From Flavobacterium sp. J27 (GTDB taxonomy: Bacteria; Bacteroidota; Bacteroidia; Flavobacteriales; Flavobacteriaceae), in the NCBI RefSeq assembly GCF_004303025.1, contig NZ_PJQW01000017.1:1-59793 (forward strand): DNA of 59,793 nucleotides, read 5' to 3'. How positions within the stretch are numbered: position 1 is the stretch's first letter; every line of letters begins with the position of its first letter. Position numbers and translations under genes: made by a program. The notes under the pieces were generated by a model. The model worked only from the letters and a program-made list of their open reading frames with translations, was not told the origin of the DNA and did not search any database. This document shows, one piece after another, positions 34,693-43,952 of the stretch.

Positions 34693-34700
34693 TACTTTTG
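34693..34700 (+). promoter_or_regulatory. -7 element directly before xerD
   Basis: TACTTTTG fits TAnnTTTG and ends four bases before the ATG. With the usual distance to the start of transcription, the xerD mRNA would have no leader or almost none. Confidence 0.5.
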
Positions 34701-34704
34701 GCTT

Positions 34705-35604
34705 ATGAGTGTTTGGAAAACCTATATAAAAGAATACCAACTTTATTTAAAATTAGAGCGAGGACTTTCAGAAAATACTATTGAAAATTATTCTTTTGAT
34801 ATAGAAAAACTAATGTTATTTCTTGATCAACATCAAAATAGCGAATCGCCTGTTACCATTACAGAAGAAACGATTCAGCAATTTATCTATGATATTGCTT
34901 CTAAAGTAAATGCGAGAAGTCAGTCAAGGATTATTTCTGGATTAAAAAGCTTTTTTAATTATTTAGTTTTTGAAGATTATAGGCAAGATACCCCTATGGA
35001 GCTTATTGAAGTGCCTAAAACGGGTAGAAAACTGCCTGACACGCTTTCAGTTGCTGAAATAGACGCTTTAATTCATGCGATAGATTTGTCAACATTAGAA
35101 GGGGAACGAAATAGGACTATTTTAGAAACATTATATAGTTGTGGTTTGCGAGTTTCTGAATTAGTGAATCTGAAAGTTTCTGATTTGTTTTTTGAAGAAG
35201 GTTTTATTAAAATTACAGGGAAAGGAAATAAACAACGTTTTGTACCCATAGGAACAACAACTGAAAAATATATTGCTATTTATAAAAATCAAATTCGAAA
35301 TCAAGTACAAGTTCAAAAAGGATATGAAGATACTTTATTTTTAAACCGAAGAGGGAAGCAGTTAACTAGAGCGATGATTTTTACTATTATTAAAGATTTA
35401 GCAGTTAAAATTAATTTGAATAAAGTAATTAGTCCGCATACATTTAGGCATTCATTTGCGACACATTTATTAGAAAATGGAGCCGATTTGCGATCGATTC
35501 AGTTGATGTTAGGTCACGAATCTATTACCACGACAGAAGTATATATGCATTTAGATAGAAAGTTTTTGGCAGAAGTGTTGCAAAACTATCATCCCAGAAC
35601 ATAA
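34705..35604 (+). CDS. xerD: Site-specific tyrosine recombinase XerD
   Basis: A 299-residue recombinase that, with XerC, resolves chromosome dimers at dif. The N-terminal SAM-like core-binding domain begins WKTYIKEYQLYLKLERGLSE. Catalytic residues are visible as R149 (CGLRVSEL), K173 (ITGKGNKQRFVP), H245 and R248 (SPHTFRHSFATH), H271 (LMLGHESI) and Y280 (TTEVYMH). Length is standard, and no phage-type extensions are present, so this is the housekeeping enzyme rather than an element integrase. It stands between barrel genes, with a terminator on each side. Confidence 0.95.
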   Translation: MSVWKTYIKEYQLYLKLERGLSENTIENYSFDIEKLMLFLDQHQNSESPVTITEETIQQFIYDIASKVNARSQSRIISGLKSFFNYLVFEDYRQDTPMELIEVPKTGRKLPDTLSVAEIDALIHAIDLSTLEGERNRTILETLYSCGLRVSELVNLKVSDLFFEEGFIKITGKGNKQRFVPIGTTTEKYIAIYKNQIRNQVQVQKGYEDTLFLNRRGKQLTRAMIFTIIKDLAVKINLNKVISPHTFRHSFATHLLENGADLRSIQLMLGHESITTTEVYMHLDRKFLAEVLQNYHPRT

Positions 35605-35634
35605 AAAAAGCATTACAATTGTAATGCTTTTTTT
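35603..35634. terminator. Perfectly palindromic bidirectional terminator
   Basis: A 32-bp perfect palindrome (A7, then GCATTACAATTGTAATGC, then T7) lies between xerD and the convergent barrel gene and can terminate both. Confidence 0.93.
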
Positions 35635-35638
35635 ATGT

Positions 35639-36223
35639 TTAGAATCTAAAACCAACACCGAGTTGGAAAACGGAATTTTTAGAGTCGGTATCTTTTATTA
35701 CCTCTTTTAAACTGTAGGTGTATCTAGCAGAAATGAGGAAATTATCAATATTAAAAGAAACGCCACCTGCTAAAGCAGTATCAAAACTATTAACATCATT
35801 GTTTACGGTAGCATTATCATTGGTTTTAATTTTTTCATTGATTTTAAAACCAAATTGTGGGCCAGCTTCTATTGAAAAGACACTTCCAATATGAATCTTG
35901 GCTAAAATAGGTAAATTAATGTAATCTATTCGGTATTCTTGTGTGTAAGTGCTACCTAAGATTGTGGTGTAATTATTTTCAAAACCTTGTCTAGAATAAA
36001 TAATTTCTGGCTGTAATGATAATACATTGCGAACTATGGGAACTTCGCCAAAAAAACCAATATAATAACTCGTTCTTGGATCTGCACCTTCATTGAAATC
36101 TCCTTTAGTAACTGTAGAGTAATTTAGCCCCCCTTTAATTCCGAAACTTTCTGAATTTCCATTTTGACCAAAAATTGCGTTTACTAACAAAAGAGTAAAG
36201 CAAGCTAAAATGACTTTTTTCAT
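35639..36223 (-). CDS. PorT-like outer-membrane beta-barrel protein
   Basis: A protein of about 194 residues from the ATG at 36223 (MKKVILACFTLLLVNAIFGQ, signal peptide); an ATG two codons earlier is also possible. The barrel pattern is clear: FGIKGGLNYSTVTKGDF, QPEIIYSRQGFENNY, YINLPILAKIHIGSVFSIEA, GPQFGFKINEK, a GGVSFNIDNFLISARYTYSL strand and the terminal FQLGVGFRF. It is the closest intact relative of the dead gene at 30972-31500 and lies on the same strand. Role unknown. Confidence 0.9.
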   Translation of the reverse strand: MKKVILACFTLLLVNAIFGQNGNSESFGIKGGLNYSTVTKGDFNEGADPRTSYYIGFFGEVPIVRNVLSLQPEIIYSRQGFENNYTTILGSTYTQEYRIDYINLPILAKIHIGSVFSIEAGPQFGFKINEKIKTNDNATVNNDVNSFDTALAGGVSFNIDNFLISARYTYSLKEVIKDTDSKNSVFQLGVGFRF

Positions 36224-36302
36224 ATACATTTATTTTGTGTTTATACTTTAAATAAACGAAAAAATCATGCCAAAAGTATTTTTTAATGAATTGAGGTTAT
36301 AT

Positions 36303-36334
36303 AAAAAAAGCGCTTTTCAATTTGAAAAGCGCTT
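36303..36334 (-). terminator. Terminator of the RNase Y gene
   Basis: AAGCGCTTTTCAA pairs with TTGAAAAGCGCTT around a minimal loop; seven A residues on the plus strand give the T-run for the minus-strand transcript. Confidence 0.92.
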
Positions 36335-36357
36335 GCTAATTATAATTCTCTGAAGTA

Positions 36358-37920
36358 TTATTTTGCAATATTTACAGATCTTGTTTCTCTAATTACGGTT
36401 ATTTTTACTTGCCCTGGATAAGTCATTTCTGTTTGAATTTTTTGCGAAATTTCAAACGATAAATTAGAAGCCATTTCATCTGTAACTTTTTCACTTTCTA
36501 CAATTACACGAAGTTCTCTACCTGCTTGAATAGCATAAGCATTTTTTACTCCGTTAAAACCAAAAGCAATGTCTTCTAAATCTTTTAATCGTTGAATGTA
36601 TGAATCTAATACTTGTCTTCTTGCTCCTGGTCTTGCTCCAGAAATAGCATCACAAACTTGAATAATAGGAGAAATTAAGTATTTCATTTCTATTTCATCG
36701 TGGTGTGCTCCAATAGCATTACATACTTCTTCTTTCTCACCGTATTTCTCAGCCCATTGCATACCTAAAATAGCATGTGGAAGCTCACTTTCAGTATCAG
36801 GAACTTTTCCTATATCGTGAAGTAAACCAGCCCTTTTAGCAAGTTTTACATTTAATCCTAATTCTGCAGCCATTATACCACAAAGGTTTGCAACTTCTCT
36901 AGAGTGTTGTAATAAGTTTTGTCCGTAAGAAGAACGGTATTTCATTCTACCTACAATTTTTATTAATTCTGGATGTAAACCGTGAATACCTAAATCAATA
37001 ACTGTACGTTTTCCAACTTCGATAATTTCTTCTTCAATTTGTTTTTGTGTTTTAGCTACAACTTCTTCAATCCTTGCAGGGTGAATACGACCGTCAGTTA
37101 CTAATTTATGTAAAGCTAAACGAGCAATTTCCCTTCTTACTGGATCGAAACAAGATAATATGATAGCTTCTGGAGTATCGTCAACAATAATTTCGACACC
37201 AGTAGCTGATTCTAAGGCTCTAATATTTCTACCTTCACGACCAATAATTCTACCTTTTACATCGTCAGATTCAATATTAAAAACAGAAACACAGTTTTCT
37301 ACCGCTTCTTCAGTTCCAACTCTTTGGATAGTACTAATGATTATTTTTTTAGCTTCTTGCTGAGCCGTTAATTTTGCCTCTTCCATAGTATCTTGAATGA
37401 AAGACATCGCATTTGTTTTGGCTTCAGCTCTTAAACTTTCTACTAATTGATTTTTTGCTTCATCGGCAGATAGACCAGAGATTACTTCTAGTTGTTCTAC
37501 TTGGCTTTTGTGTAATTTGTCGATCTCTTGTTGTTTTTTTTCTAGAAATTCAACTTTAGAATCGTAGTCGGCAATTTTTCTTTCCAAATCGTCATTTGCT
37601 TTTTTACCTTTTGCTAACTCATTAGAAATTTGAGATTCTTTATCTCTCGTTCTTTTTTCAGCTTCAGCCATTTTCTTATCTCTTGATAAGATTACTTGTT
37701 CGTGTTCTGCTTTCAATTCCAAAAACTTTTCTTTGGCTTGAAGTATTTTATCTTTTTTAAGTGATTCTGCTTCCGTTTTAGCATCTTTTAAAATGGAACC
37801 CGCTTCTTTTTTAGCATTTTTGATAAGATTTGATACATTGCTTTTCTCAAGAAACTTAGCAATTCCAAATCCTATAGCAAGACCTGCGATGATTCCAATT
37901 ATTATACTTAGTATGTCCAT
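36358..37920 (-). CDS. rny: Ribonuclease Y
   Basis: A 520-residue membrane-anchored endoribonuclease that starts mRNA decay. Order: one N-terminal membrane helix (IIIGIIAGLAIGFGIAKFL), a long Lys/Glu-rich coiled coil to about residue 200, a KH domain (GRIIGREGRNIRALESATGV), and an HD domain with the metal site in AGLLHDIGKVPDTE plus AIGAHHDEIEM. The C-terminus matches the family. Length is standard. Between this gene and zapA upstream lies a 6S RNA. The terminator follows about 25 bases after the stop. Confidence 0.97.
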   Translation of the reverse strand: MDILSIIIGIIAGLAIGFGIAKFLEKSNVSNLIKNAKKEAGSILKDAKTEAESLKKDKILQAKEKFLELKAEHEQVILSRDKKMAEAEKRTRDKESQISNELAKGKKANDDLERKIADYDSKVEFLEKKQQEIDKLHKSQVEQLEVISGLSADEAKNQLVESLRAEAKTNAMSFIQDTMEEAKLTAQQEAKKIIISTIQRVGTEEAVENCVSVFNIESDDVKGRIIGREGRNIRALESATGVEIIVDDTPEAIILSCFDPVRREIARLALHKLVTDGRIHPARIEEVVAKTQKQIEEEIIEVGKRTVIDLGIHGLHPELIKIVGRMKYRSSYGQNLLQHSREVANLCGIMAAELGLNVKLAKRAGLLHDIGKVPDTESELPHAILGMQWAEKYGEKEEVCNAIGAHHDEIEMKYLISPIIQVCDAISGARPGARRQVLDSYIQRLKDLEDIAFGFNGVKNAYAIQAGRELRVIVESEKVTDEMASNLSFEISQKIQTEMTYPGQVKITVIRETRSVNIAK

Positions 37921-37948
37921 AGTTTGTTAAATAAATTATATAAAAAAA

Positions 37949-38100
37949 GCCTACATTAGGTGTTTGTATAAACTCGTAAAGACAAGTTTTGAGCTAACTC
38001 ATATTTCATGCTTCCCACTGAAGGGCTTGCAATAGCTATGAAGATTCACTCATTTTAATTTGTTAGTGTTGAGTTTATCAAATATATACTAATGTAGGCA
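37949..38100 (-). ncRNA. ssrS: 6S RNA, flavobacterial type (6S-Flavo)
   Basis: The minus-strand RNA begins GCCUACAUUAG (38100) and ends CUAAUGUAGGC (37949), pairing in a closing stem, followed by seven U residues. Inside, GAUAAACUC pairs with GAGUUUAU, and further arms flank a large open middle, giving the rod-with-bubble shape of 6S RNA, which mimics an open promoter and sequesters RNA polymerase. Its place directly downstream of zapA matches other bacteria. No reading frame of note covers it. A covariance-model search was not possible here. Confidence 0.8.
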
Positions 38101-38127
38101 GTATCTTTGTTTGTATGTAAGAACGTT

Positions 38128-38421
38128 TTATTTATAGAGTAAATCACTCAATTTTTTATCTAAATTCCTTAATCGATTCAGGGCAATTTCATTTTCTTGA
38201 GAGGAATCAATTTGTTTTTGCTCCGTTTGTGCTGCAAATTGTAAAGCACACATAGCCAAAACATCTTGTTTGTCTCTCACTGCATAGTTTTGTTCAAATT
38301 CTTTAATCATAGTATCGATTTTTTTAGAAGCTTTTCTTAGACCTTCTTCTTGTGATTCCTCTATGGTTAGAGGGTATACACGGTCTGCAATCGATATTTT
38401 AATTTTTAATTTTTCACTCAT
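38128..38421 (-). CDS. zapA: Cell division protein ZapA
   Basis: A 97-residue FtsZ-ring-associated protein. The N-terminal beta-hairpin domain is KLKIKISIADRVYPLTIEES with EEGLRKASKKIDTMIKEFEQ, then the mid-helix segment DKQDVLAMCALQFAAQTEQK, then a C-terminal coiled coil that makes tetramers and cross-links FtsZ filaments. It is followed by a 6S RNA and preceded, 6 bases away, by a small coiled-coil protein gene, likely one transcript. Confidence 0.93.
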   Translation of the reverse strand: MSEKLKIKISIADRVYPLTIEESQEEGLRKASKKIDTMIKEFEQNYAVRDKQDVLAMCALQFAAQTEQKQIDSSQENEIALNRLRNLDKKLSDLLYK

Positions 38422-38427
38422 ACCTCT

Positions 38428-38721
38428 CTAATCAGAAAGTTGTGCTATGCAATAATCAATTTCTCGAATTAATGAATTTATTTTGAGTTTCGTTTCTCTC
38501 TTGTTTTCTTCACTGCCTAATAATGAATTTACCATCTTCAAATTTTCAACATTATCTTTTAATTCAGCTATTTCAACAGCTTGTTGTTCTTGAATATCTT
38601 CAGAAACCTTAATTTTTTCTAATAGCTCTTTATTCGTTTTCTCAAGTTGTATCAACTTTTGGTTGAGCTTGAAAAATTTAATTTCAAGAGAATCAATTAG
38701 TTCAGATAATCCATTCATCAA
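38428..38721 (-). CDS. Small coiled-coil protein, candidate ZapA partner
   Basis: A 97-residue protein that is nearly one uninterrupted coiled coil (IKFFKLNQKLIQLEKTNKEL through VAELK-type heptads to LIREIDYCIAQL), with no membrane segment. It is steadily placed directly upstream of zapA in Bacteroidota as I recall, and the 6-base gap here implies co-translation. In size and form it recalls ZapB, the coiled-coil ZapA partner of proteobacteria, but I see no sequence motif that proves this. A division role is inference from position. Confidence 0.8.
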   Translation of the reverse strand: MMNGLSELIDSLEIKFFKLNQKLIQLEKTNKELLEKIKVSEDIQEQQAVEIAELKDNVENLKMVNSLLGSEENKRETKLKINSLIREIDYCIAQLSD

Positions 38722-38911
38722 TGATAAAATTCATTTCTATTGCTACAAAATTAGCATTACTATTGAATAATAACAATACTTTTTGTAAAAAATTATAATT
38801 TCTGTTATTTTTTTTTTAACAAATTGATTGTTAATCACTTATAAAAAGCATTTTTTTTATCTAAAATGTATATGAATTTTTATTATTTTAGCCTAAATAT
38901 ACTATACGCAC

Positions 38912-40603
38912 ATGAGATTTATTATTTTCCTATTGTTATCAGCCACACTTTTTGGGCAAACAAAAACAAATTATCCCAATCAATTTATTTCACCATTAGA
39001 TATTCCTATTGATTTGTCTGGCTCTTTTGGTGAATTACGTTCTAATCATTTTCATTCAGGATTAGATATTAAAACCAATAAAAAAGAAGGATTACCAGTA
39101 TATGCAGTAGCAGACGGTTATGTTTCTAGGATTAAAATTTCGACTTACGGTTACGGAAAAGCCATCTACGTGACACATCCAAACGGTTATGTGTCGGTTT
39201 ATGGCCATTTAAGAGAAGCCAATGGCCCTATTGAAGATTACATAAAAAAGAAACAGTATGCTCAAAAATCTTTTGAAGTAGAAATGTTTCCAAGTGCATC
39301 GGAGTTACCAGTGAAACAGAAAGATATTATTGCTTTTTCAGGGAATTCAGGTGGAAGTGGAGGTCCGCATTTGCATTTTGAATTTAGAGATTCTAGAACT
39401 GAAAAAGTGGTTAACCCGTTACATTTTGGGTTTACCAAATATGTTTCCGACAAAAGAAATCCTTTTCTACAAGGAATTGTGGCTTATCCAATAGATACTG
39501 CAGTTGTAAATAAATCGCAGAAACCGATTGCTATTTCTTTCAATAAACAAGCCGATGGAACCTATTTGGCTTCAAAAGTGACTACAAATGGTAAAATTGG
39601 TTTTGGAATTAATGCCTATGATTATTGCACCAATCCGTATAATAAAAATGGATTATATAAAGTTAACGCTTATTTAAATGGTGTTTTGTATTATCAATAT
39701 GATTTTGAAAGTTTTTCATTTGATGAATCAAGATATATAAACAATTTAATTGATTATGAACGTTACAAAGAAATGAACCAACGGGTACAACGTTTGTTTC
39801 ACATAACATCATATCCTTTGTCAGTTATTAAATCCACTAAAAATAATGGTATTATTAATACGCAAGTAAATACTAATTATACCTATAAAATTGAAATTTT
39901 TGATTATCATGGAAATATGACTACAATTATTATTCCTATTGAATATGAAAATCAAAAGGCGACTATTCTAAAAGATACTGATGAAAAAACATACACTATG
40001 CGATCTAAAGTTGAAAATAATTTCACAAAAGAAAATGTATCTGTTTATGTGCCTGAGAATGCTTTTTACGATGATTTTAAGTTTAATTTCGAAGTAAAGG
40101 ATGGTATATTGAGCTTTTCAGAAAAAAACATTCCTATCCAAAAAAATATTACAGTAACTTTTAGTGATGTGGAAGGTATTCCAGCGCATCTTTTAGATAA
40201 AACGTTTATCGCTTCAGTAGAAGGATACAAATTATATTACAATAAAACCTATAGAAAAGGAACTACTTTTTCAACAAGAGTGAGAGATTTAGATACTTTT
40301 AAACTAGCTCAAGATACTATTGCCCCAAGAATTTATAATGTGAATTTTGTTGAAGGAAAGGATTTAAAAAATCAAAAAACCTTAAGCGTTTCTATTGCGG
40401 ATAATCTATCTGGAATTGATACCTATAATGCCTACTTAAACGGCGAATGGATATTAATGGAATACGACTATAAGACTAAAAAGCTAATTCATACGTTAAG
40501 TGATAATAAGTATGTAAAAGGTAAAAATGATTTTAAAGTTGTGGTAACCGATAATATGCAAAATTCAGCTACCTTTGAGTCGCATTTTTTTATGAATAAT
40601 TAA
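38912..40603 (+). CDS. M23 family metallopeptidase (peptidoglycan endopeptidase)
   Basis: A 563-residue exported enzyme. A short signal peptide (MRFIIFLLLSATLFGQ) precedes the LytM/M23 domain at residues about 30-175, with the zinc ligands in RSNHFHSGLDIKTN (His and Asp) and GPHLHFEFRDS (HxH), and the GYVSVYGHLREA strand. These enzymes cut peptide cross-links of the cell wall. About 380 further residues, rich in beta strands, have no known domain and may anchor or regulate the enzyme. It lies 11 bases upstream of a TonB-dependent receptor gene. Confidence 0.92.
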   Translation: MRFIIFLLLSATLFGQTKTNYPNQFISPLDIPIDLSGSFGELRSNHFHSGLDIKTNKKEGLPVYAVADGYVSRIKISTYGYGKAIYVTHPNGYVSVYGHLREANGPIEDYIKKKQYAQKSFEVEMFPSASELPVKQKDIIAFSGNSGGSGGPHLHFEFRDSRTEKVVNPLHFGFTKYVSDKRNPFLQGIVAYPIDTAVVNKSQKPIAISFNKQADGTYLASKVTTNGKIGFGINAYDYCTNPYNKNGLYKVNAYLNGVLYYQYDFESFSFDESRYINNLIDYERYKEMNQRVQRLFHITSYPLSVIKSTKNNGIINTQVNTNYTYKIEIFDYHGNMTTIIIPIEYENQKATILKDTDEKTYTMRSKVENNFTKENVSVYVPENAFYDDFKFNFEVKDGILSFSEKNIPIQKNITVTFSDVEGIPAHLLDKTFIASVEGYKLYYNKTYRKGTTFSTRVRDLDTFKLAQDTIAPRIYNVNFVEGKDLKNQKTLSVSIADNLSGIDTYNAYLNGEWILMEYDYKTKKLIHTLSDNKYVKGKNDFKVVVTDNMQNSATFESHFFMNN

Positions 40604-40614
40604 AGTTGGAATAA

Positions 40615-43077
40615 TTGAAAAAACGAATTTTTTTAGTCTTTTTTTGCTTTTTAGGGCAATTTCTTTTAGCTCAAACGGCAAGAATTAAAGGAGTTATTTT
40701 AGATGAATTTAATAATCCTATAGAAAACGTAACGGTAAGTGTTGATGGAAAAGGAACAGAGACTAATAAAAATGGTTTCTATTCTTTAGAAGTTCCAGCA
40801 GGAAAGGAAATTACAATCGTTTTTTCTCACGTATCCTTTAAAAGTGCTACTATTATTACTACATTAAAGAAAAATGAAGATTTTGAATTTTATCCTGTTT
40901 TAAATGATAGAGTAAACCAAATAGGTCCAATTACCGTTACTGGAATTGGTAAAAAAAGAGTAGAAGGAGTTACCACTATAGATCCTGTGGTGATAAGGAC
41001 TATACCAGGAGCTAATGCAGGTATAGAGAATGTGCTTAAAACACTTCCTGGTGTCTATTCTAACAATGAATTAAGTACCTCTTATGCGGTAAGAGGTGGG
41101 AATTATGATGAAAATTTAGTATATGTCAATGAAATAGAAGTATATCGCCCATTTTTAATTCGTTCAGGACAGCAAGAAGGATTGAGTTTTACCAATACCA
41201 ATATGGTTGAAAATGTTGATTTTTCGGCAGGAGGTTTTCAAGCTAAATATGGCGATAAGTTGTCTTCTGTTTTAGATATTACCTATCGTAATCCAAAACA
41301 ATTTGGAGCTAGTTTAGAAGCAAGTTTAATGGGAGGAAGCTTAACAGTGGAAGGTGTTTCAAAAAATCAGAAATGGAGTAATATTACTGGAATTCGTTAT
41401 AGAGATAATAGCTTACTTGTGAATAGTAAAGAAACTGAAACTAATTTTAGACCTTCTTTTGCAGATGTTCAAACCTTAGTTAATTTCAATGCATCTACTA
41501 AATGGAGTTGGAGTTTTTTAGGAAATATATCTCAAAATAAATACAATTATGAGCCACTAACTCGTCAGACCAATTTTGGCACAGTTAGCGACCCTATTGC
41601 TTTATTAATCTATTATCAAGGCCAAGAAAAAGATAAATATCTTACTTTATTTGGTGCTTTAAAATCGGTTTACCAATACAATGCTAATAACAAATTAAAG
41701 TTTATTGTGTCAACTTATCATACGCAAGAACAAGAGTATTATGATATTTTAGCACAGTATCGTTTGGGAGAAGTTGATTCTAATATAGGTTCTGAAACAT
41801 TTGGAAATGTGGTTTATTCTAGAGGTATTGGTTCTCAATTAAATCATGCTAGAAATGATTTAGACGCTTTGATTTTTAATGCTGAAACGAAAGGATTTCA
41901 TGAAGTAAATGAGAAAACGCAAATAGAATGGGGAATTAAGTATACAAAAGAAGATATTAGAGATCGAATAGTAGAATGGGAAGTTATTGATTCAGCAGGA
42001 TTTTCTCTACCTGCACCAATATTAGATTACCAAAACGACCAGCCTTATAATCCTTATGTTGGTCCCTTGGCACCTTACAGAAATATTAGGGCAACAAATT
42101 ATACTACTATTAATCGAGTTTCAGGATATGCACAATGGAACTATAAAGGGGAAATTGGTACACATAAATATTGGTTAAATGTAGGTGTAAGAGGGCATCA
42201 ATGGCAAGTTACAGGTAGGAATATAGAAGAAGGTAAAAGTCAGTTTTCTTTTTCTCCAAGAATTCAATTTGCTATTAAGCCCGACTGGGAAAAAGACATG
42301 TTGTTTCGTGTTTCAGGAGGAATGTATAATCAACCACCGTTTTACAGAGAATTAAGAGATTATAATGGTGTAGTACAACCCAATGTAAATGCTCAGAAAT
42401 CATTCCATTTTGTAGTCAGTAATGATTATAGTTTTAAGTTGGGAGACAGACCTTTTAAATTGGTTAGTGAAGCGTATTATAAAAAGATTACTGATGTAAA
42501 TACGTATACTATTGATAATGTTAGAATACGGTATCGTGCTAACAATGAAGCAGAAGCTTATGCATATGGCTTTGATACCCGTTTAAATGGTGAATTTGTT
42601 CCAGGAACTGAATCTTGGTTTAGTTTTGGATATTTAAAAACGGAAGAAAATCAAAATGATAGAGGCTATATTTCTAGGCCTACTGATCAAAGATTAAAAT
42701 TTGGCTTATTGTTTCAAGATTATATGCCCAATATTCCTAATTTTAAAGTATATCTTAATTTAGTGTACAATACAGGTCTGCCAGGTGGTTCTCCATCTTA
42801 TGCAGATCCATACGATTTCCAATTGCGATTAAAAGATTACAGAAGAGCAGATGTTGGTTTTTCTTATGTTTTTAAAGATGAATCCATTAAATCAGATAAA
42901 AAATGGTTACAGCCTTTTACTGATTTTTCTCTTGGTTTAGAAATCTTTAATTTGTTTAACAACCAAAATGCCATTACCAATACTTGGGTGAGAGATGTAT
43001 ATACTAAATCGCAATATGGTGTGCCTAATTACCTTACCACAAGGGTTTTTAATGTAAAATTAATCGCTCGCATGTAA
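40615..43077 (+). CDS. TonB-dependent receptor with carboxypeptidase-like domain
   Basis: An 820-residue outer-membrane receptor. It starts at a TTG (40615), forced by a TAA one codon upstream and by the signal peptide that begins there (KKRIFLVFFCFLGQFLLAQ). Residues about 22-105 are a CarboxypepD_reg-like domain (IKGVILDEFNNPIENVTVSV), followed by a plug (LKTLPGVYSNNELSTSYAVR; VENVDFSAGGFQAKYGDKLS) and a barrel ending RVFNVKLIARM. The plug lacks the usual GVP-type loop and resembles receptors of unknown substrate in this phylum. It may be coupled with the M23 peptidase gene. Confidence 0.92.
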   Translation: MKKRIFLVFFCFLGQFLLAQTARIKGVILDEFNNPIENVTVSVDGKGTETNKNGFYSLEVPAGKEITIVFSHVSFKSATIITTLKKNEDFEFYPVLNDRVNQIGPITVTGIGKKRVEGVTTIDPVVIRTIPGANAGIENVLKTLPGVYSNNELSTSYAVRGGNYDENLVYVNEIEVYRPFLIRSGQQEGLSFTNTNMVENVDFSAGGFQAKYGDKLSSVLDITYRNPKQFGASLEASLMGGSLTVEGVSKNQKWSNITGIRYRDNSLLVNSKETETNFRPSFADVQTLVNFNASTKWSWSFLGNISQNKYNYEPLTRQTNFGTVSDPIALLIYYQGQEKDKYLTLFGALKSVYQYNANNKLKFIVSTYHTQEQEYYDILAQYRLGEVDSNIGSETFGNVVYSRGIGSQLNHARNDLDALIFNAETKGFHEVNEKTQIEWGIKYTKEDIRDRIVEWEVIDSAGFSLPAPILDYQNDQPYNPYVGPLAPYRNIRATNYTTINRVSGYAQWNYKGEIGTHKYWLNVGVRGHQWQVTGRNIEEGKSQFSFSPRIQFAIKPDWEKDMLFRVSGGMYNQPPFYRELRDYNGVVQPNVNAQKSFHFVVSNDYSFKLGDRPFKLVSEAYYKKITDVNTYTIDNVRIRYRANNEAEAYAYGFDTRLNGEFVPGTESWFSFGYLKTEENQNDRGYISRPTDQRLKFGLLFQDYMPNIPNFKVYLNLVYNTGLPGGSPSYADPYDFQLRLKDYRRADVGFSYVFKDESIKSDKKWLQPFTDFSLGLEIFNLFNNQNAITNTWVRDVYTKSQYGVPNYLTTRVFNVKLIARM

Positions 43078-43099
43078 TGTAACTAGTAGTAAAAATCAC

Positions 43100-43107
43100 T
43101 ATATTTG
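43100..43107 (+). promoter_or_regulatory. -7 element ahead of the HET-C locus
   Basis: TATATTTG lies 84 bases upstream of the first lipoprotein gene of the locus and is a candidate promoter for the four-gene unit. No clear -33 TTG at the standard distance. Confidence 0.45.
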
Positions 43108-43191
43108 ACTATACACTTTGAAGTATACAACTAATTTTTCTTCTTAAAAACCAAATAAAGTTAGATTTTAACAATAAACAAAATTCAAACA

Positions 43192-43911
43192 ATGAACAGC
43201 TTAACAAAATACCTTTTCTTTTTAAGTATTGCCTTTTTAATAAGTTGCAAACAAGAAAAACAAACACCTAAAGTTATTTATGAAGAAGCTAAAGAAGCTA
43301 TAGAACCTAAAAAAGTAGATTCGTCTTCTATAAAAATAGCCGATTTGCCCATCTTAATGGAAGGAACAAAATTTCTTATTCATCCAGTAGGAGATATTCG
43401 GGTTTATGATGATTATAGCAAAGTATATGGTTCTAGTAAGACCAATCAAGTAAGTTATGCTATTTCTAACTACAATCGTTTTGAATTAACAGGGTATTTT
43501 GAAAATCTTAAATTTCAACATATCGATTCTACAACTGTAAAACCCTTAACAGATAAAACCATTCAAATTCAAACAGTAACATATTTGAATACCATAGCTG
43601 AAAAGTCTAAAAAACAAATTTTAGTTTATATTTTGGTAGATTCGGATACCAATAAAGATGGTAAAGTAAATCAAAACGATATTAAATCATTGTATATTAG
43701 TACTATTGATGGCTCTGGTTTTACCAAATTATCTGAACCACTTCAAGAACTTATCGATTGGAATATTATTGAAGTTCAAAACAGACTTTACTTCAGATGT
43801 ATTGAAGATATTAATAAGAATGGCGCATTTGATAAGAACGATAAAGTACATTATCATTTTATCAATTTGTTAGCAGATCAATGGGAAGTTGAAGAATACA
43901 TGCCTATTTAG
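43192..43911 (+). CDS. Lipoprotein with two EF-hand-like calcium motifs
   Basis: A 239-residue lipoprotein: signal peptide with lipobox AFLISC, Cys near residue 19, then an Lys/Glu linker. The body contains two acidic loops of EF-hand/dockerin form, DSDTNKDGKVNQND and EDINKNGAFDKND, about 45 residues apart, suggesting calcium binding in the periplasm. I do not recognise a named family beyond this. It is 41 bases upstream of the HET-C gene on the same strand and probably shares its transcript, but similar proteins may also exist alone, so its link to the effector-like gene is uncertain. Confidence 0.75.
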   Translation: MNSLTKYLFFLSIAFLISCKQEKQTPKVIYEEAKEAIEPKKVDSSSIKIADLPILMEGTKFLIHPVGDIRVYDDYSKVYGSSKTNQVSYAISNYNRFELTGYFENLKFQHIDSTTVKPLTDKTIQIQTVTYLNTIAEKSKKQILVYILVDSDTNKDGKVNQNDIKSLYISTIDGSGFTKLSEPLQELIDWNIIEVQNRLYFRCIEDINKNGAFDKNDKVHYHFINLLADQWEVEEYMPI

Positions 43912-43952
43912 ATAATTTTTTAAAAAACTGCCCCTTTTAAATTTTTTCAATT

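Noticed and set aside
34705..35604. Tyrosine recombinase as integrase of a mobile element
   Set aside because: Size, motifs and core gene context are those of housekeeping XerD; no attachment repeats or cargo flank it.
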